Positions 1 to 8,555 of a DNA stretch of 64,000 nucleotides are shown one piece after another. The stretch is from Oceaniglobus trochenteri. Lineage in GTDB: Bacteria; Pseudomonadota; Alphaproteobacteria; Rhodobacterales; Rhodobacteraceae. The notes beneath the pieces are model-generated. The model worked only from the letters and a program-made list of their open reading frames with translations, was not told the DNA's origin and did not search any database. Within the stretch, counting starts at the first letter, position 1. The number at the start of each line of letters is the position of its first letter. Made by a program: the position numbers and the translations under genes. Where the stretch lies: positions 62,001 to 126,000 of the forward strand of contig NZ_JACNMM010000007.1 of assembly GCF_020529025.1 (NCBI RefSeq). Reading direction: 5' to 3'.

Positions 1-615
1 GGACACGCCATAAATCACGCTGAATCCGGTGACGGGGGTGTCGATGGCCCGCGTGACCAGCTGGATCAGATCGTCATAGGACAGCCAGCTTCCCACGGCG
101 CGGGGGTTGCCTACGTTGGCACAGGACAGGATGCGCATGCAGACCGATTCAAGCTGGCGCTTGTCCCAGTACATGCTGGCCAGATCCTCGGCAAAGCACT
201 TGGCCAGGCCGTAGAAGGTATCGGGGCGATGGGGGGCGTCGATGCCGATGAACTGGTTCTTGGGGTGCATGCCCACCGCGTGGATCGAGCTGGCATAGAC
301 GACACGGCGCAGCCCGTTGCGGTGCGCGGCCTCCCAGATGTTGTAGGCGCCGATGAAGTTCGGGCCGAGAAGCTGTTCGAAGGGGGCTTCGTCGACAATG
401 GCGCCGAAATGCACCACCATGTCGGCGCCTTCGGTGATCGACAGCATGGCGTCCAGATCGGCCAGGTCGGCGCTTACATAGGTTTCGCCATCGTAAAGCG
501 TGCCGATGTCCTCGACGATGTCGGTGGAGACCAGCGTGTCGCACATCTTCGACAGCGGTTCGCGCAGGTAGGACCCAAGACGCCCGGCGGCCCCGGTCAG
601 CACAAGTTTCTTCAT
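1..615 (-). CDS. NAD-dependent epimerase/dehydratase, uronate dehydrogenase-like (partial)
   Basis: The reading frame starts at ATG 615 and runs off the left edge, so only 205 N-terminal residues are seen. It begins with a Rossmann motif (MKKLVLTGAAGRLGSY), has the Ser of YASSIHAVG, and has the catalytic pair Tyr-x3-Lys in FYGLAKCF, which are short-chain dehydrogenase/epimerase hallmarks. The stretch around APFEQLLGPNFIGAYN and the SxH element resemble uronate dehydrogenase (Udh), which oxidises galacturonate or glucuronate to the aldarolactone with NAD. That substrate is inferred from memory of the family only. It lies 24 nt downstream of a FAD oxidoreductase on the same strand and is probably co-transcribed with it. 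The missing C-terminus prevents a firm call; a generic sugar epimerase is the alternative. Confidence 0.8.
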   Translation of the reverse strand, partial: MKKLVLTGAAGRLGSYLREPLSKMCDTLVSTDIVEDIGTLYDGETYVSADLADLDAMLSITEGADMVVHFGAIVDEAPFEQLLGPNFIGAYNIWEAAHRNGLRRVVYASSIHAVGMHPKNQFIGIDAPHRPDTFYGLAKCFAEDLASMYWDKRQLESVCMRILSCANVGNPRAVGSWLSYDDLIQLVTRAIDTPVTGFSVIYGVS

Positions 616-639
616 GTCGTGGCCTTTCGTTTTTCGCGT

Positions 640-1839
640 TCAGATGACGGCCTTTTCCACGAAAGGCGCGCCGCGTACAATGCGACCGTAATGGAACGGG
701 CTGAGATCGAGGGTGCGATAGGCACCATGCACCAGCATTTCCGCCGTGCCCCGCCCCATGGCTGGCGATTGCTGAAGCCCGTGGCCCGAGAACCCGTTGA
801 GGAACAGGAAATTCGACACCTCGGGATGGGGACCCAGGATGGCGTTCTGATCGAAGACGTTCCAGGCATAATGGCCCACCCATTCGTGGCGTACCTTGAT
901 CGCCTCGAACTGGGGAATGCGGTTGGCCAGGGCCGGCCAGATCTTGTCTTCCCAGATGGCGTGATCCATGGCGAAATCATCGGGTTCGACCGCCGGATCG
1001 TGGTCGGCGTGGCCCCCTGCCATGTAATACTGCGTGCCTTCCTGGCGCACATGCACCCCCGAGGGATCGATGGTCAGGGGCAGAGGGCGGTCAAGGGGCC
1101 TGGCAGCCTCGAACACCCAGGTGAACCGCTTGCGCGGCTCGATCGGCACGGAAATGCCGGCCATGCGCGCGGTGCGGGCCGCGCGCGGGCCGGTGGCGTT
1201 CACCACCTGCCCGCAACAGACCGTGGCGCCCGATTTCAGGTGAACGCGCGTCACCCGCGTTCCGCCTTGCGAGAGGTCCATCTTCACCACCTCGTCGGCG
1301 ATGAATTCGACACCCTTCGCCTTGGCGCCCTTGCGCCAGTGATCGAACATGGTGCTGCCGTCGAAATAGCCTTCGTCGACGGTGTTGTGGCTGGCCAGCA
1401 GGATATCGTCCAACTGGTAGAAGGGGAAAGCCGCGGCCAGTTGATCGCGGTTCAGCAATCTGGTGCCGGCCCCTGCGGCCACCTGCACCTTGTGGCTGGC
1501 GCGCAGGGCCTTGGCGAAGGCCGGATCGTCGGCCAGATAGAGATAGCCGAAATTCTGGATCTTCAGGTTCGGCACATCCGGATCGCCGCCCATGTGGCTG
1601 CGCAGGTTCTGGACATAGTCGGCCCCGAACTGGGAAATCCGCACGTTGATCTCGGTTGAAAACTGTTGGCGGATGCAGCTGTTGGTGTGGCTGGTGGAAC
1701 AGTTCTCATAGGTCGGGTCACGCTCCACCACCAGGACACGTCCGTCGAAATCGGGTTCTTGTGTCAGGAACCACGCTGCCGAAGACCCCATGATTGCCCC
1801 ACCGACAATCACCACGTCATAGCTTTGATGTTGCGCCAT
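640..1839 (-). CDS. FAD-dependent amine/amino-acid oxidoreductase (DAO family)
   Basis: A 399-residue protein with an N-terminal dinucleotide-binding motif (VVIVGGAIMGSSAAWF, about residues 9-24) followed by the acidic residue ending beta-2 (VVERD). This is the layout of the D-amino acid oxidase/glycine oxidase family (DadA, SoxB, FOXRED1-like). The C-terminal FAD element is visible as GFSGHGLQQSPAMGR. Such enzymes oxidise a secondary or primary amine to an imine and pass electrons to oxygen or a quinone; the substrate cannot be read from sequence. A GAGG ribosome site precedes ATG 1839. It is 82 nt downstream of liuC and 24 nt upstream of the uronate-dehydrogenase-like gene, so it could be read from the liu promoter or its own. 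Confidence 0.85.
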   Translation of the reverse strand: MAQHQSYDVVIVGGAIMGSSAAWFLTQEPDFDGRVLVVERDPTYENCSTSHTNSCIRQQFSTEINVRISQFGADYVQNLRSHMGGDPDVPNLKIQNFGYLYLADDPAFAKALRASHKVQVAAGAGTRLLNRDQLAAAFPFYQLDDILLASHNTVDEGYFDGSTMFDHWRKGAKAKGVEFIADEVVKMDLSQGGTRVTRVHLKSGATVCCGQVVNATGPRAARTARMAGISVPIEPRKRFTWVFEAARPLDRPLPLTIDPSGVHVRQEGTQYYMAGGHADHDPAVEPDDFAMDHAIWEDKIWPALANRIPQFEAIKVRHEWVGHYAWNVFDQNAILGPHPEVSNFLFLNGFSGHGLQQSPAMGRGTAEMLVHGAYRTLDLSPFHYGRIVRGAPFVEKAVI

Positions 1840-1921
1840 TATGCGACCTCACCATGCCTTTCTGAGTTATCACGGCCAGTTGAACGCCAGCCTCCGGGCA
1901 ATGACAAGGGGCAAAGCAAGA

Positions 1922-2713
1922 TCAGTTCCCCGACCACCGGGGCGGGCTGTTCGACAGGAAGGCGGCAATGCCGTGGGCCGCTTCCTCGCCCTCCCAGGTG
2001 TCGGCCAGGCGGGTGATGGTGTCGTCGATCACCGCCGCGTCGATGCGCGGGCCAAGGGCGCGGGCCAAGGCCTTGGCCGCCCCCACAGCTCCCGGTGCCA
2101 CCGACAGATAGGGCTCGACCTCGGCGGCGATGGCGTCTTCCATCTGCGCAGGGTCAAGACAGCGGGCGATCAGGCCCAGGCGTTCGGCCTCAGGCGCGTC
2201 AAAGACACGGGCCGACATGAAGACCCGACGCGCCCGGCCCTCGCCCATCCGGGCAATCACATAAGGCCCGATCGTGGCAGGGATCAGCCCCAGCCGGGTT
2301 TCCGTCAGCGCGAACCGCGTGCCGGTTTCGGCCAGCGCCACATCGGCCACGCAGGCCAGCCCGATACCGCCGCCATAGGCCCCCCCGTGCAGGCGGGCAA
2401 TCAGGGGGGTGGGCATTTCGTTCAGCGCCTTCAGCATCATCGCAAGGCGGCGCGCCTCGGCCATCCGCCCGGCGCGGTCGGCTTCGATCTGCGCCTGCAT
2501 CCACGTCAGATCGGCACCGGCACAAAACACCTTGCCCGCCCCCGACAAAACCATGGCGCGCGTGGTATCCGCAGCGCCCACGGTCTGGGCCAGGTCGGTC
2601 AGTTCGGCGATCATCAGCGCCGACATGGCGTTGCGCTTTTCCGGCAGGTTCAGTGTCACCCGGGCAACGCCGCGCCTGTCGATATCGACTGTCAGTGTCT
2701 GATAATCGCTCAT
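1922..2713 (-). CDS. liuC: Enoyl-CoA hydratase/isomerase, probable methylglutaconyl-CoA hydratase
   Basis: A 263-residue crotonase-fold protein. The oxyanion-hole segments are visible as KVFCAGADLTWM and GGAYGGGIGLACVADVALA. ATG 2713 was chosen because it overlaps the TGA of the HMG-CoA lyase gene as ATGA (2710-2713) and starts with the normal crotonase N-terminus; the open frame extends further upstream only inside the lyase gene. In the leucine/isovalerate pathway this enzyme hydrates 3-methylglutaconyl-CoA to HMG-CoA. The call rests on position: it is the last gene of a liuB-liuD-liuE-liuC order that is standard for this pathway. In isolation it would be called only a generic enoyl-CoA hydratase. 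Confidence 0.9.
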   Translation of the reverse strand: MSDYQTLTVDIDRRGVARVTLNLPEKRNAMSALMIAELTDLAQTVGAADTTRAMVLSGAGKVFCAGADLTWMQAQIEADRAGRMAEARRLAMMLKALNEMPTPLIARLHGGAYGGGIGLACVADVALAETGTRFALTETRLGLIPATIGPYVIARMGEGRARRVFMSARVFDAPEAERLGLIARCLDPAQMEDAIAAEVEPYLSVAPGAVGAAKALARALGPRIDAAVIDDTITRLADTWEGEEAAHGIAAFLSNSPPRWSGN

Positions 2714-3564
2714 CCCTGCCGCAGCCCCCTTGCGAATGTCGCCGCCCGCGAGAGACGGGTTTCGTCGATGCCGGTGGCAAACCCCAGGGCGTGGAGCCGC
2801 GCCACCACGGCTTCGGTCGCGACGTTGCCCGCCGCGCCCGGCGCATAGGGGCAACCGCCAAGCCCGCCAATGGCCGCATCAAAAACCCGCAGGCCCCGCG
2901 CCAGGGCGGTTTCGATATTGTCGAGCGCCCGCCCGCCGGTGTCATGGAAATGCCCGGCAAGGGCCTGGGCGGGCAGCACGTCAAGAACCGCGTCCAGCAT
3001 TCCGGCGGTGGTTTCCGGCCTCGCCTGCCCGGTGGTATCCCCCAGCGAGATTTCACCGCAGCCCATGTCATGCAGCACGCCTGCCACCCGCGCCACGCAT
3101 GCCGGGGGCGTCGGGCCGTCATAGGGGCAATCGGTCACGCAAGAGACATAGCCGCGCACCGCTATACCGGCGGCTTTCGCGGCCTCAAGGACCGGCGCGA
3201 AACGCTCAAGGCTTTCGGCGATCGAACAGTTGATATTCGCTTGCGAAAACCCCTCGGACGCCGAGGCGAAAACCGCGACCTCATCAACCCCGGCGGCAAG
3301 CGCGCCCTGAAGACCGCGCAGGTTGGGGGTGAGGGCGGCATAGCTGACGCCCGGCGCGCGCCGGATCGCCCCCAGGACGCCGGCGGCATCCGCCATCTGC
3401 GGCACCCATTTGGGGCTGACGAAACTTGTCACCTCGATCTTCGCAAAGCCGCAGTCCGACAGCATATCGACCAACTTCACCTTGTCGGCGGTGGCGATCT
3501 GCGCCTTTTCGTTCTGCAACCCGTCGCGCGGGCCAACCTCGTAAACCGTGACCGTTTCAGCCAT
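2710..3564 (-). CDS. liuE: Hydroxymethylglutaryl-CoA lyase
   Basis: 284 residues, a typical length for this TIM-barrel lyase, which splits HMG-CoA into acetyl-CoA and acetoacetate as the last step of leucine catabolism. Family signatures are clear: VGPRDGLQNE near the N-terminus (metal-binding Asp), GCGEISLGDTTGQ in the middle, and the mobile loop with the catalytic cysteine, GLGGCPYAPGAAGNVATE, near residue 240. The start overlaps the end of the biotin carboxylase gene by 8 nt, and its stop overlaps the next start by 4 nt, so the three genes are translationally coupled. Also named mvaB in other organisms. Confidence 0.95.
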   Translation of the reverse strand: MAETVTVYEVGPRDGLQNEKAQIATADKVKLVDMLSDCGFAKIEVTSFVSPKWVPQMADAAGVLGAIRRAPGVSYAALTPNLRGLQGALAAGVDEVAVFASASEGFSQANINCSIAESLERFAPVLEAAKAAGIAVRGYVSCVTDCPYDGPTPPACVARVAGVLHDMGCGEISLGDTTGQARPETTAGMLDAVLDVLPAQALAGHFHDTGGRALDNIETALARGLRVFDAAIGGLGGCPYAPGAAGNVATEAVVARLHALGFATGIDETRLSRAATFARGLRQG

Positions 3565-5548
3565 CCTCGTCCTCGAACCGCAGCAGAAGCGCGCCGTCGT
3601 CCACCTGATCGCCCTCGGCGGCCAGAACCTCGGCCACCCGTCCCCGGCGCGGCGCGGTCAGGGTGTGTTCCATCTTCATCGCCTCAAGCACCAGCATCGC
3701 CGCGCCTTCCTCAACCTCCTGGCCCGGGGTGGCCATCAGCCGCTTGATCAGGCCCGGCATCGGCGCGATCACCACATCGCCCCCTGCCCCGGCCTCGGCC
3801 GCATCCTCCAGCGGGTCAGGCACGGTGAAGCGGTGGGTACGCCCCTCGTCAAACACGGTGATGCGGGCCCCGTGGCGCACGAGGTGCAGGCGTCGCCCTG
3901 TGCCGTCGATGGTGACATCGAAGCCGCCCGCGCCATCGCCCCGCACCGCAAAAGCGGTGTCGTCAACGCGAAAGGCCCCCTGCCCCAGAACCGTCACCCG
4001 GTGGGTTTGCGCCGTTTCAAGGTGGATCAGCGTCGCATCATGCACCGCTTCGCCCCAGGCGCGCCATCCGGTCAGCGCCTGCCAGGGGTCGGGGCCGCCG
4101 GGCCGCCCGAGCAGCCCCAGCGCCGAAAGGGCCGCGAGGCCGCGAACCGCCGCACCGGGCGCGGGGGAGGCAACAAGGCCGTCGATGTTGCGCGCAATCA
4201 GGCCGGTATCGACATCGCCCGCAACAAAGCCCGGATCGCGCGCCAATGCGGTAAGTAAATCGACATTCGTCACCGTTCCGGCCACATGCGCCCCGCGCAG
4301 TGCCGCGCCCAGCTGTTGCAGCGCCGCCGCGCGGGTTGGCCCGTGAACGATCAGCTTGGCGATCATCGGGTCGTAAAACGGTGTGATCTCATCGCCCGGG
4401 CGCACGCCACTGTCGATCCGCACCGCGCCGCGTTCGAATTCGCTGCCGATTGGATAGGACAGATGGTCAAGCCGCCCGGTGGCGGGCAGAAAACCCTTCG
4501 GCACATCCTCGGCATAGATCCGCGCCTCGAAGGCATGGCCCTTGATCGCCAGATCGTCCTGACCGAAGGGCAGAGGCTCACCAGCCGCGATGCGCAATTG
4601 CAGTTCCACGAAATCAAGGCCGGTGATCGCCTCGGAAACAGGGTGTTCGACCTGAAGGCGCGTGTTCATCTCCATGAACCAGAAGCCATCGGGGCGCAGA
4701 CCCTCCGACCCGTCGACGATGAATTCCACCGTTCCGGCGCCTTGATAGCCCACGGCGCGCGCCGCTTCGACCGCCGCCTGGCCCATGGCGCTGCGCATCT
4801 CGGGAGTCATGCCGGGGGCCGGGGCCTCCTCGATCACCTTCTGGTGGCGGCGTTGCAGGGAACAATCGCGCTCGAACAGATGCACGACATTGCCATGGGC
4901 ATCGCCGAAGACCTGAATTTCAATGTGCCGCGGCTTGGTCACATAGCGTTCGATCAGGACGGCAGGATCACCGAAGCTGGCCTGCCCTTCGCGCTGCGCA
5001 CCCTCCAGGGCGGCGGCAAAATCCCCGGGGTGTTCGACAAGGCGCATGCCCTTGCCCCCACCCCCGGCGCGCGCCTTGATCAACACCGGATAGCCGATCT
5101 TCGCGGCCTCTTGTGCCAAAAGATCCGCCCCCTGCCCCGCCCCGTGATAGCCGGGCACGACAGGAACGCCCGCCTGCTCCATCAGAGCCTTGGCCGCATC
5201 CTTCAGCCCCATGGCGCGGATCGCATCGGCGGGCGGGCCGATGAAGACCAGTCCGGCCTTGGTGACGGCATCGACGAAATCGGGGTTCTCGGACAAGAAG
5301 CCATAGCCGGGGTGGATCGCCTGCGCCCCGGTCTCCAGGGCCGCGTCGATGATCGCGCTGCCCTTCAGATAACTTTCGCCCACGGCAGCCGGGCCGATGC
5401 GCACCGCCACATCGGCCATCTGCACATGGCGCGCCCCGGCATCGGCATCGGAATGAACCGCCACGCAGCGCAGCCCAAGACGGCGGGCGGTGGCGATGAT
5501 GCGGCAGGCAATCTCTCCGCGGTTGGCGATCAGGATGGTGTCAAACAT
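3557..5548 (-). CDS. liuD: Methylcrotonyl-CoA carboxylase, biotin-carrying alpha subunit
   Basis: 663 residues with the order expected for an acyl-CoA carboxylase alpha subunit: biotin carboxylase N-domain starting FDTILIANRGEIACRI, ATP-grasp domain with the glycine-rich loop KARAGGGGKGMRLV, the EMNTRLQVEHPV motif, and a C-terminal biotinyl domain whose EAMKMEHT motif places biotin on Lys625. The enzyme uses bicarbonate and ATP to carboxylate biotin, and the beta subunit passes the carboxyl to 3-methylcrotonyl-CoA. Propionyl-CoA carboxylase alpha is the main alternative; the adjacent liuB, liuE and liuC favour the methylcrotonyl assignment. It lies 9 nt downstream of liuB and overlaps liuE by 8 nt. 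Confidence 0.94.
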   Translation of the reverse strand: MFDTILIANRGEIACRIIATARRLGLRCVAVHSDADAGARHVQMADVAVRIGPAAVGESYLKGSAIIDAALETGAQAIHPGYGFLSENPDFVDAVTKAGLVFIGPPADAIRAMGLKDAAKALMEQAGVPVVPGYHGAGQGADLLAQEAAKIGYPVLIKARAGGGGKGMRLVEHPGDFAAALEGAQREGQASFGDPAVLIERYVTKPRHIEIQVFGDAHGNVVHLFERDCSLQRRHQKVIEEAPAPGMTPEMRSAMGQAAVEAARAVGYQGAGTVEFIVDGSEGLRPDGFWFMEMNTRLQVEHPVSEAITGLDFVELQLRIAAGEPLPFGQDDLAIKGHAFEARIYAEDVPKGFLPATGRLDHLSYPIGSEFERGAVRIDSGVRPGDEITPFYDPMIAKLIVHGPTRAAALQQLGAALRGAHVAGTVTNVDLLTALARDPGFVAGDVDTGLIARNIDGLVASPAPGAAVRGLAALSALGLLGRPGGPDPWQALTGWRAWGEAVHDATLIHLETAQTHRVTVLGQGAFRVDDTAFAVRGDGAGGFDVTIDGTGRRLHLVRHGARITVFDEGRTHRFTVPDPLEDAAEAGAGGDVVIAPMPGLIKRLMATPGQEVEEGAAMLVLEAMKMEHTLTAPRRGRVAEVLAAEGDQVDDGALLLRFEDEDG

Positions 5549-5557
5549 GGCGCGGCC

Positions 5558-7165
5558 TCACATGCGGAACACGCCGAAGCGCGTCTCGGGGATGGGGGCG
5601 TTCAGGGCGGCCGACAGGGACAATCCCAGCACATCGCGCGATTTCCGCGGGTCGATGATGCCGTCATCCCACAACCGGGCGGACGCATAGAGCGGATGCG
5701 ACTGGCGTTCGAACATCTCGATCGTGGGTTTCTTGAAGGCGTCTTCCTCGGCGTCGCTCCATGCCCCCCCTGCCCTTTCGATACCGTCACGCTTGACGGT
5801 TGCCAGAACACCGGCCGCCTGTTCGCCCCCCATGACGGAAATACGCGAATTGGGCCAGGTCCACAGAAACCGCGGATCGTAGGCCCGCCCGCACATCCCG
5901 TAATTGCCCGCCCCAAAGGACCCGCCCACGATCATCGTGATCTTCGGCACCGACGTGGTGGCCACCGCCGTCACCAGCTTGGCGCCGTCCTTGGCGATGC
6001 CGCCGGTTTCGTATTTCCGGCCCACCATGAAGCCGGTGATGTTCTGAAGAAAGACCAGCGGAATGCAGCGTTGCGAACAGAGCTCGACGAAATGCGCGCC
6101 CTTCAGGGCCGCCTCGCTGAGCAGGACACCGTTGTTGGCGATGATGCCAACCGGAATCCCGAAGACATGGGCAAACCCGCAGACCAGCGTCGTGCCATAG
6201 CGCGCCTTGAACTCATCGAACCGCGACCCGTCCACCAGCCGGGCGATCACTTCGCGGATGTCATAGGGCGTGCGCAGATCGGCGGGGACGACGCCGAGGA
6301 TTTCGGCCGGATCATAGAGCGGCGGCTCCACCGGGGTAAGCGCGACGATGGCGGGTTTGTCACGGTTCAGGTTGGCCACGGCGCGGCGTGCCAGGGCCAG
6401 GGCATGGACATCGTCGCGGGCAAGATAGTCGGCAACGCCTGAGAGACGGGTATGCACATCGCCGCCGCCCAGATCTTCGGCGCTCACAACCTCGCCCGTT
6501 GCGGCCTTGACCAGGGGGGGACCGGCCAGAAAGATCGTGCCCTGATCGCGCACGATGATGGTCACATCCGACATGGCAGGCACATAGGCCCCGCCTGCCG
6601 TGCAACTGCCCATGACGACGGCAATCTGCGGGATGCCCTTCGCGCTCATCCTGGCCTGATTGAAGAAGATCCTGCCGAAATGGTCTCGATCCGGAAAGAC
6701 CTCATCCTGGTTGGGCAGGTTGGCGCCGCCGCTGTCCACCAGGTAGATGCAGGGCAGGTGGTTGGCCTCGGCAATTTCCTGCGCGCGGAGGTGTTTCTTG
6801 ACGCTGAGGGGATAGTAGGTGCCACCCTTCACCGTGGCATCATTGCAGAGGATCATGACCTCCTGTCCCGAAACGCGCCCTATTCCGGCGATGACCCCGG
6901 CCCCGGGCGCCACTTCATCGTAAAGACCATGGGCCGCGAAGGTGCCGATTTCAAGGAATGGTGCGCCCGGGTCGAGAAGCCCGGCAATCCGGTCGCGCGG
7001 CAAAAGCTTGCCGCGCCCGACATGGCGTTCGCGGGCACGCTGACCGCCGCCTTCGATGGACCTTGCGGCCGCCTGCTGCACCAGGGCCAGGGCCGCAAGG
7101 TGCGCTTCGACGTTGCGGGCAAAATCTTCGGAACGTGGACTTGCACCGGATTTCAGTATAGCCAT
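5558..7165 (-). CDS. liuB: Methylcrotonyl-CoA carboxylase, carboxyltransferase beta subunit
   Basis: 535 residues, the usual size for MccB. The protein contains the acyl-CoA and biotin-binding crotonase-like halves, with the [15 protein letters not shown] segment in the first and [20 protein letters not shown] in the second; the latter is typical of methylcrotonyl rather than propionyl carboxylases. ATG 7165 is preceded by GGGGAGGGGA, a strong ribosome site; an in-frame upstream ATG at 7201 has no such site. It is the first gene of the liu block. The gene upstream on the same strand is the 109-aa replicon-associated protein, so transcription probably begins in the 73-nt gap, which holds TGACGTCA at 7206-7213 but no convincing -10 element. 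Confidence 0.95.
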   Translation of the reverse strand: MAILKSGASPRSEDFARNVEAHLAALALVQQAAARSIEGGGQRARERHVGRGKLLPRDRIAGLLDPGAPFLEIGTFAAHGLYDEVAPGAGVIAGIGRVSGQEVMILCNDATVKGGTYYPLSVKKHLRAQEIAEANHLPCIYLVDSGGANLPNQDEVFPDRDHFGRIFFNQARMSAKGIPQIAVVMGSCTAGGAYVPAMSDVTIIVRDQGTIFLAGPPLVKAATGEVVSAEDLGGGDVHTRLSGVADYLARDDVHALALARRAVANLNRDKPAIVALTPVEPPLYDPAEILGVVPADLRTPYDIREVIARLVDGSRFDEFKARYGTTLVCGFAHVFGIPVGIIANNGVLLSEAALKGAHFVELCSQRCIPLVFLQNITGFMVGRKYETGGIAKDGAKLVTAVATTSVPKITMIVGGSFGAGNYGMCGRAYDPRFLWTWPNSRISVMGGEQAAGVLATVKRDGIERAGGAWSDAEEDAFKKPTIEMFERQSHPLYASARLWDDGIIDPRKSRDVLGLSLSAALNAPIPETRFGVFRM

Positions 7166-7205
7166 GTCCCCTCCCCTGACTCGTCCAGGGTCATGAGGCA
7201 ACGAA

Positions 7206-7213
7206 TGACGTCA
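7206..7213. promoter_or_regulatory. Palindrome TGACGTCA upstream of liuB
   Basis: A perfect 8-bp palindrome 40 nt upstream of the liuB start, in the only gap where a liu promoter could lie. It also creates a minus-strand TTGACG that could act as a -35 element. MerR-type LiuR proteins bind ACGT-containing palindromes upstream of liu genes in other proteobacteria, but no liuR is in this window. The link is therefore a guess. Confidence 0.25.
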
Positions 7214-7238
7214 AAGCGCAAGGGTTCTGCGCAAAAGG

Positions 7239-7568
7239 TCAGGTGTTGCTGTCGATCCAGCGCGACATCAGACCCTTGTCACGAAAACACTCATCCGGGA
7301 CATTGCGCCGCTTCAGCCGCGCGATCTTTTCCGCAAAGGCAACCTGTTTCGAGGTGGGATAGTGACTGAACCGCCCCGCCTGGGCCTGCGCGGCGCCGCG
7401 GTTTTCGTCGATCCACCGTGACAGGGCGCGGCGATCCTGCCGGGTGTCGGCGGGAATGCTGCGCCCCAGGCGCTGCGCGATCTGAAGCGCGAAGCGAAGC
7501 TGTTTCTCGCTCGCGGGCAGGCGGTGATAGTCATTGCCGCCCGAGGCATGTGTCTGCTCACTGATCAT
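7239..7568 (-). CDS. Small basic protein with two tandem copies of a helical repeat, next to the replicon origin
   Basis: 109 residues, no function recognised. The protein is built of two related halves: residues 18-56 and 71-108. Each has the pattern P-x-S-(E)KQ-x-x-FA-x-x-IA-x-x-x-x-R-x-(I/V)P-x(6)-D-x-x-x-(L/M)SRWID-x-N. I recall similar short modules in plasmid-encoded proteins and at the C-termini of some topoisomerase-like proteins, so a DNA-related role is possible but unproven. ATG 7568 has an AGGGGGA ribosome site; longer in-frame starts cross the promoter described here. The gene has its own TTGACA-type promoter with a palindromic operator over the -10 and sits just downstream of the initiator gene. 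Confidence 0.75.
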   Translation of the reverse strand: MISEQTHASGGNDYHRLPASEKQLRFALQIAQRLGRSIPADTRQDRRALSRWIDENRGAAQAQAGRFSHYPTSKQVAFAEKIARLKRRNVPDECFRDKGLMSRWIDSNT

Positions 7569-7590
7569 GATCGTCCCCCTGACTTTCGCT

Positions 7591-7616
7591 CTCTGTTCAC
7601 CATATTTAGAACAGAG
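7591..7616. promoter_or_regulatory. 26-bp palindromic operator candidate
   Basis: Perfect 8-bp arms CTCTGTTC and GAACAGAG with a 10-bp spacer, centred 36 nt upstream of the 109-aa gene and covering its predicted -10. Part of it (TCACCATATTT, 7597-7607) is identical to 11 bases in the iteron-like region at 8611-8621. A replicon protein could therefore bind both places. Confidence 0.6.
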
Positions 7617-7631
7617 TGAGAACATTGTCAA
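7603..7631 (-). promoter_or_regulatory. Promoter of the 109-aa replicon gene
   Basis: On the minus strand a perfect -35 TTGACA (7631-7626) is followed after exactly 17 bp by TAAATA (7608-7603). It is the strongest sigma-70-like match noticed in the window. The palindrome 7591-7616 overlaps the -10, as expected for a repressed promoter. Confidence 0.6.
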
Positions 7632-7655
7632 GATGGTGGGTGACCTGCAGATTTC

Positions 7656-7673
7656 GACACTATATAATGTGTC
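7656..7673. promoter_or_regulatory. Inverted repeat GACAC-N8-GTGTC
   Basis: Five-bp arms around the AT-only spacer TATATAAT, just after the stop codon of the initiator gene and 25 nt upstream of the TTGACA box. It shares CACTATAT with the iteron-like copy at 8556-8566. It could be a further binding site for the initiator or for the 109-aa protein. Confidence 0.35.
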
Positions 7674-7689
7674 TTGCTGATGGGAAACA

Positions 7690-8379
7690 CTAGGCACTGA
7701 TCCGCAACCGCGCCGTGGGGCCATATACGGCGGCGAAGACCGGCATCAGAACCTTGCCCAGGTGGGTTTCGATATAGCGGCCGACAAAGGCACTGCTGGC
7801 CTTCACATGCACCTCGGGGGTTTGATCGCTGACCAGTTCCAGCTTGGAAAACCAAGTCTCGAAGGTGGCCCGATCCTGGGTGTCGAGGTGCGAAAGCACC
7901 CTGCCCCATCGCCCCGGCACGTTTTCAGGCACTGACACGGCGTCGGGCGGCGCGGGCGGCGTGAACGACAGCGTGGGCGCGCTGGGGGCGAAACCCTCCA
8001 TCCGTTCGACGAAATCAGGGCCTACCGAGGCCCAGGAGGGTCGTGAACGGGTGCAGATTTCCCCAATGTCGAGCCGATAGGCCGCCACCCGCCCCCGCAC
8101 ACCGGGGCGCAGGCACCCAAGGATCTGCATGTCGGTCAGGCGCTTCACCTCGCGTTTCGCCGTGCGTTCGTTGACCGCCCAGATGCGGGCCATATCGCGC
8201 TGCCCGATGCTGATCTCGTCACGGGCCCAGTTGTAGCGCGCCGTCACCAGAACGCTGAGCCGCGCCATGGAAACCTGTTGGGATGCCGTGCCATGCAGCC
8301 CGATCAACCCTATTGCTGTCAGCAGATCGTACTTGAGCGACCCGACGCCTGCGCCGGCCAACTTGCGTTGCAGCCCCAT
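7690..8379 (-). CDS. DnaA-like plasmid replication initiator
   Basis: 229 residues. Residues 55-105 look like a winged helix (SIGQRDMARIWAVNERTAKR, then a wing ending in AAYRLD). Residues 157-229 resemble DnaA domain I: W at 158, then F-x-TW at 173-176, a V-x-V-x-A strand at 190-194, and F-x(4)-IE near 198-204. A short protein of this kind beside parAB and repeats is what I know as the DnaA-like replicase type of Rhodobacteraceae plasmids. It would bind the repeats upstream of its gene and open the origin. ATG 8379 is chosen over ATG 8409 because AAAGGACAGGAC precedes it. There is no AAA+ domain, so this is not chromosomal DnaA. Confidence 0.75.
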   Translation of the reverse strand: MGLQRKLAGAGVGSLKYDLLTAIGLIGLHGTASQQVSMARLSVLVTARYNWARDEISIGQRDMARIWAVNERTAKREVKRLTDMQILGCLRPGVRGRVAAYRLDIGEICTRSRPSWASVGPDFVERMEGFAPSAPTLSFTPPAPPDAVSVPENVPGRWGRVLSHLDTQDRATFETWFSKLELVSDQTPEVHVKASSAFVGRYIETHLGKVLMPVFAAVYGPTARLRISA

Positions 8380-8499
8380 GTCCTGTCCTTTTCTTTGCCC
8401 CAGCGGCATCGAATCTTTGCGTCCGATTCCCGCTTGCGCTGATTAAGGCTCAAAATCGCGTAATCTGTCAACAAGCCTGTTTTGACGGGATCGACTGGT

Positions 8500-8530
8500 C
8501 ACCTTTCAAATCTTATTTGAGAAGAAGGTG
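8500..8530. repeat. Nested inverted repeat in the candidate origin
   Basis: Inner arms TCAAAT (8506-8511) and ATTTGA (8515-8520) with a 3-nt loop. Outer arms CACCTT (8500-8505) and AAGGTG (8525-8530) are offset by a 4-nt bulge. AGGTGAA then repeats again at 8535-8541. It could be an initiator operator or a duplex-opening structure. Confidence 0.5.
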
Positions 8531-8555
8531 AAACAGGTGAAGGGGGGCGCCTGTC

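Noticed and set aside
229-1659. Long plus-strand open frame opposite the FAD oxidoreductase gene
   Set aside because: Codon-biased high-GC genes leave long antisense frames open. The translation is rich in His, Arg, Gly and Gln with no family motif, and the minus-strand protein is clearly real.
4286-6442. 718-codon plus-strand open frame across liuD and liuB
   Set aside because: It spans two coupled, well-recognised genes on the other strand, has no ribosome site and no recognisable domain; shadow frame.
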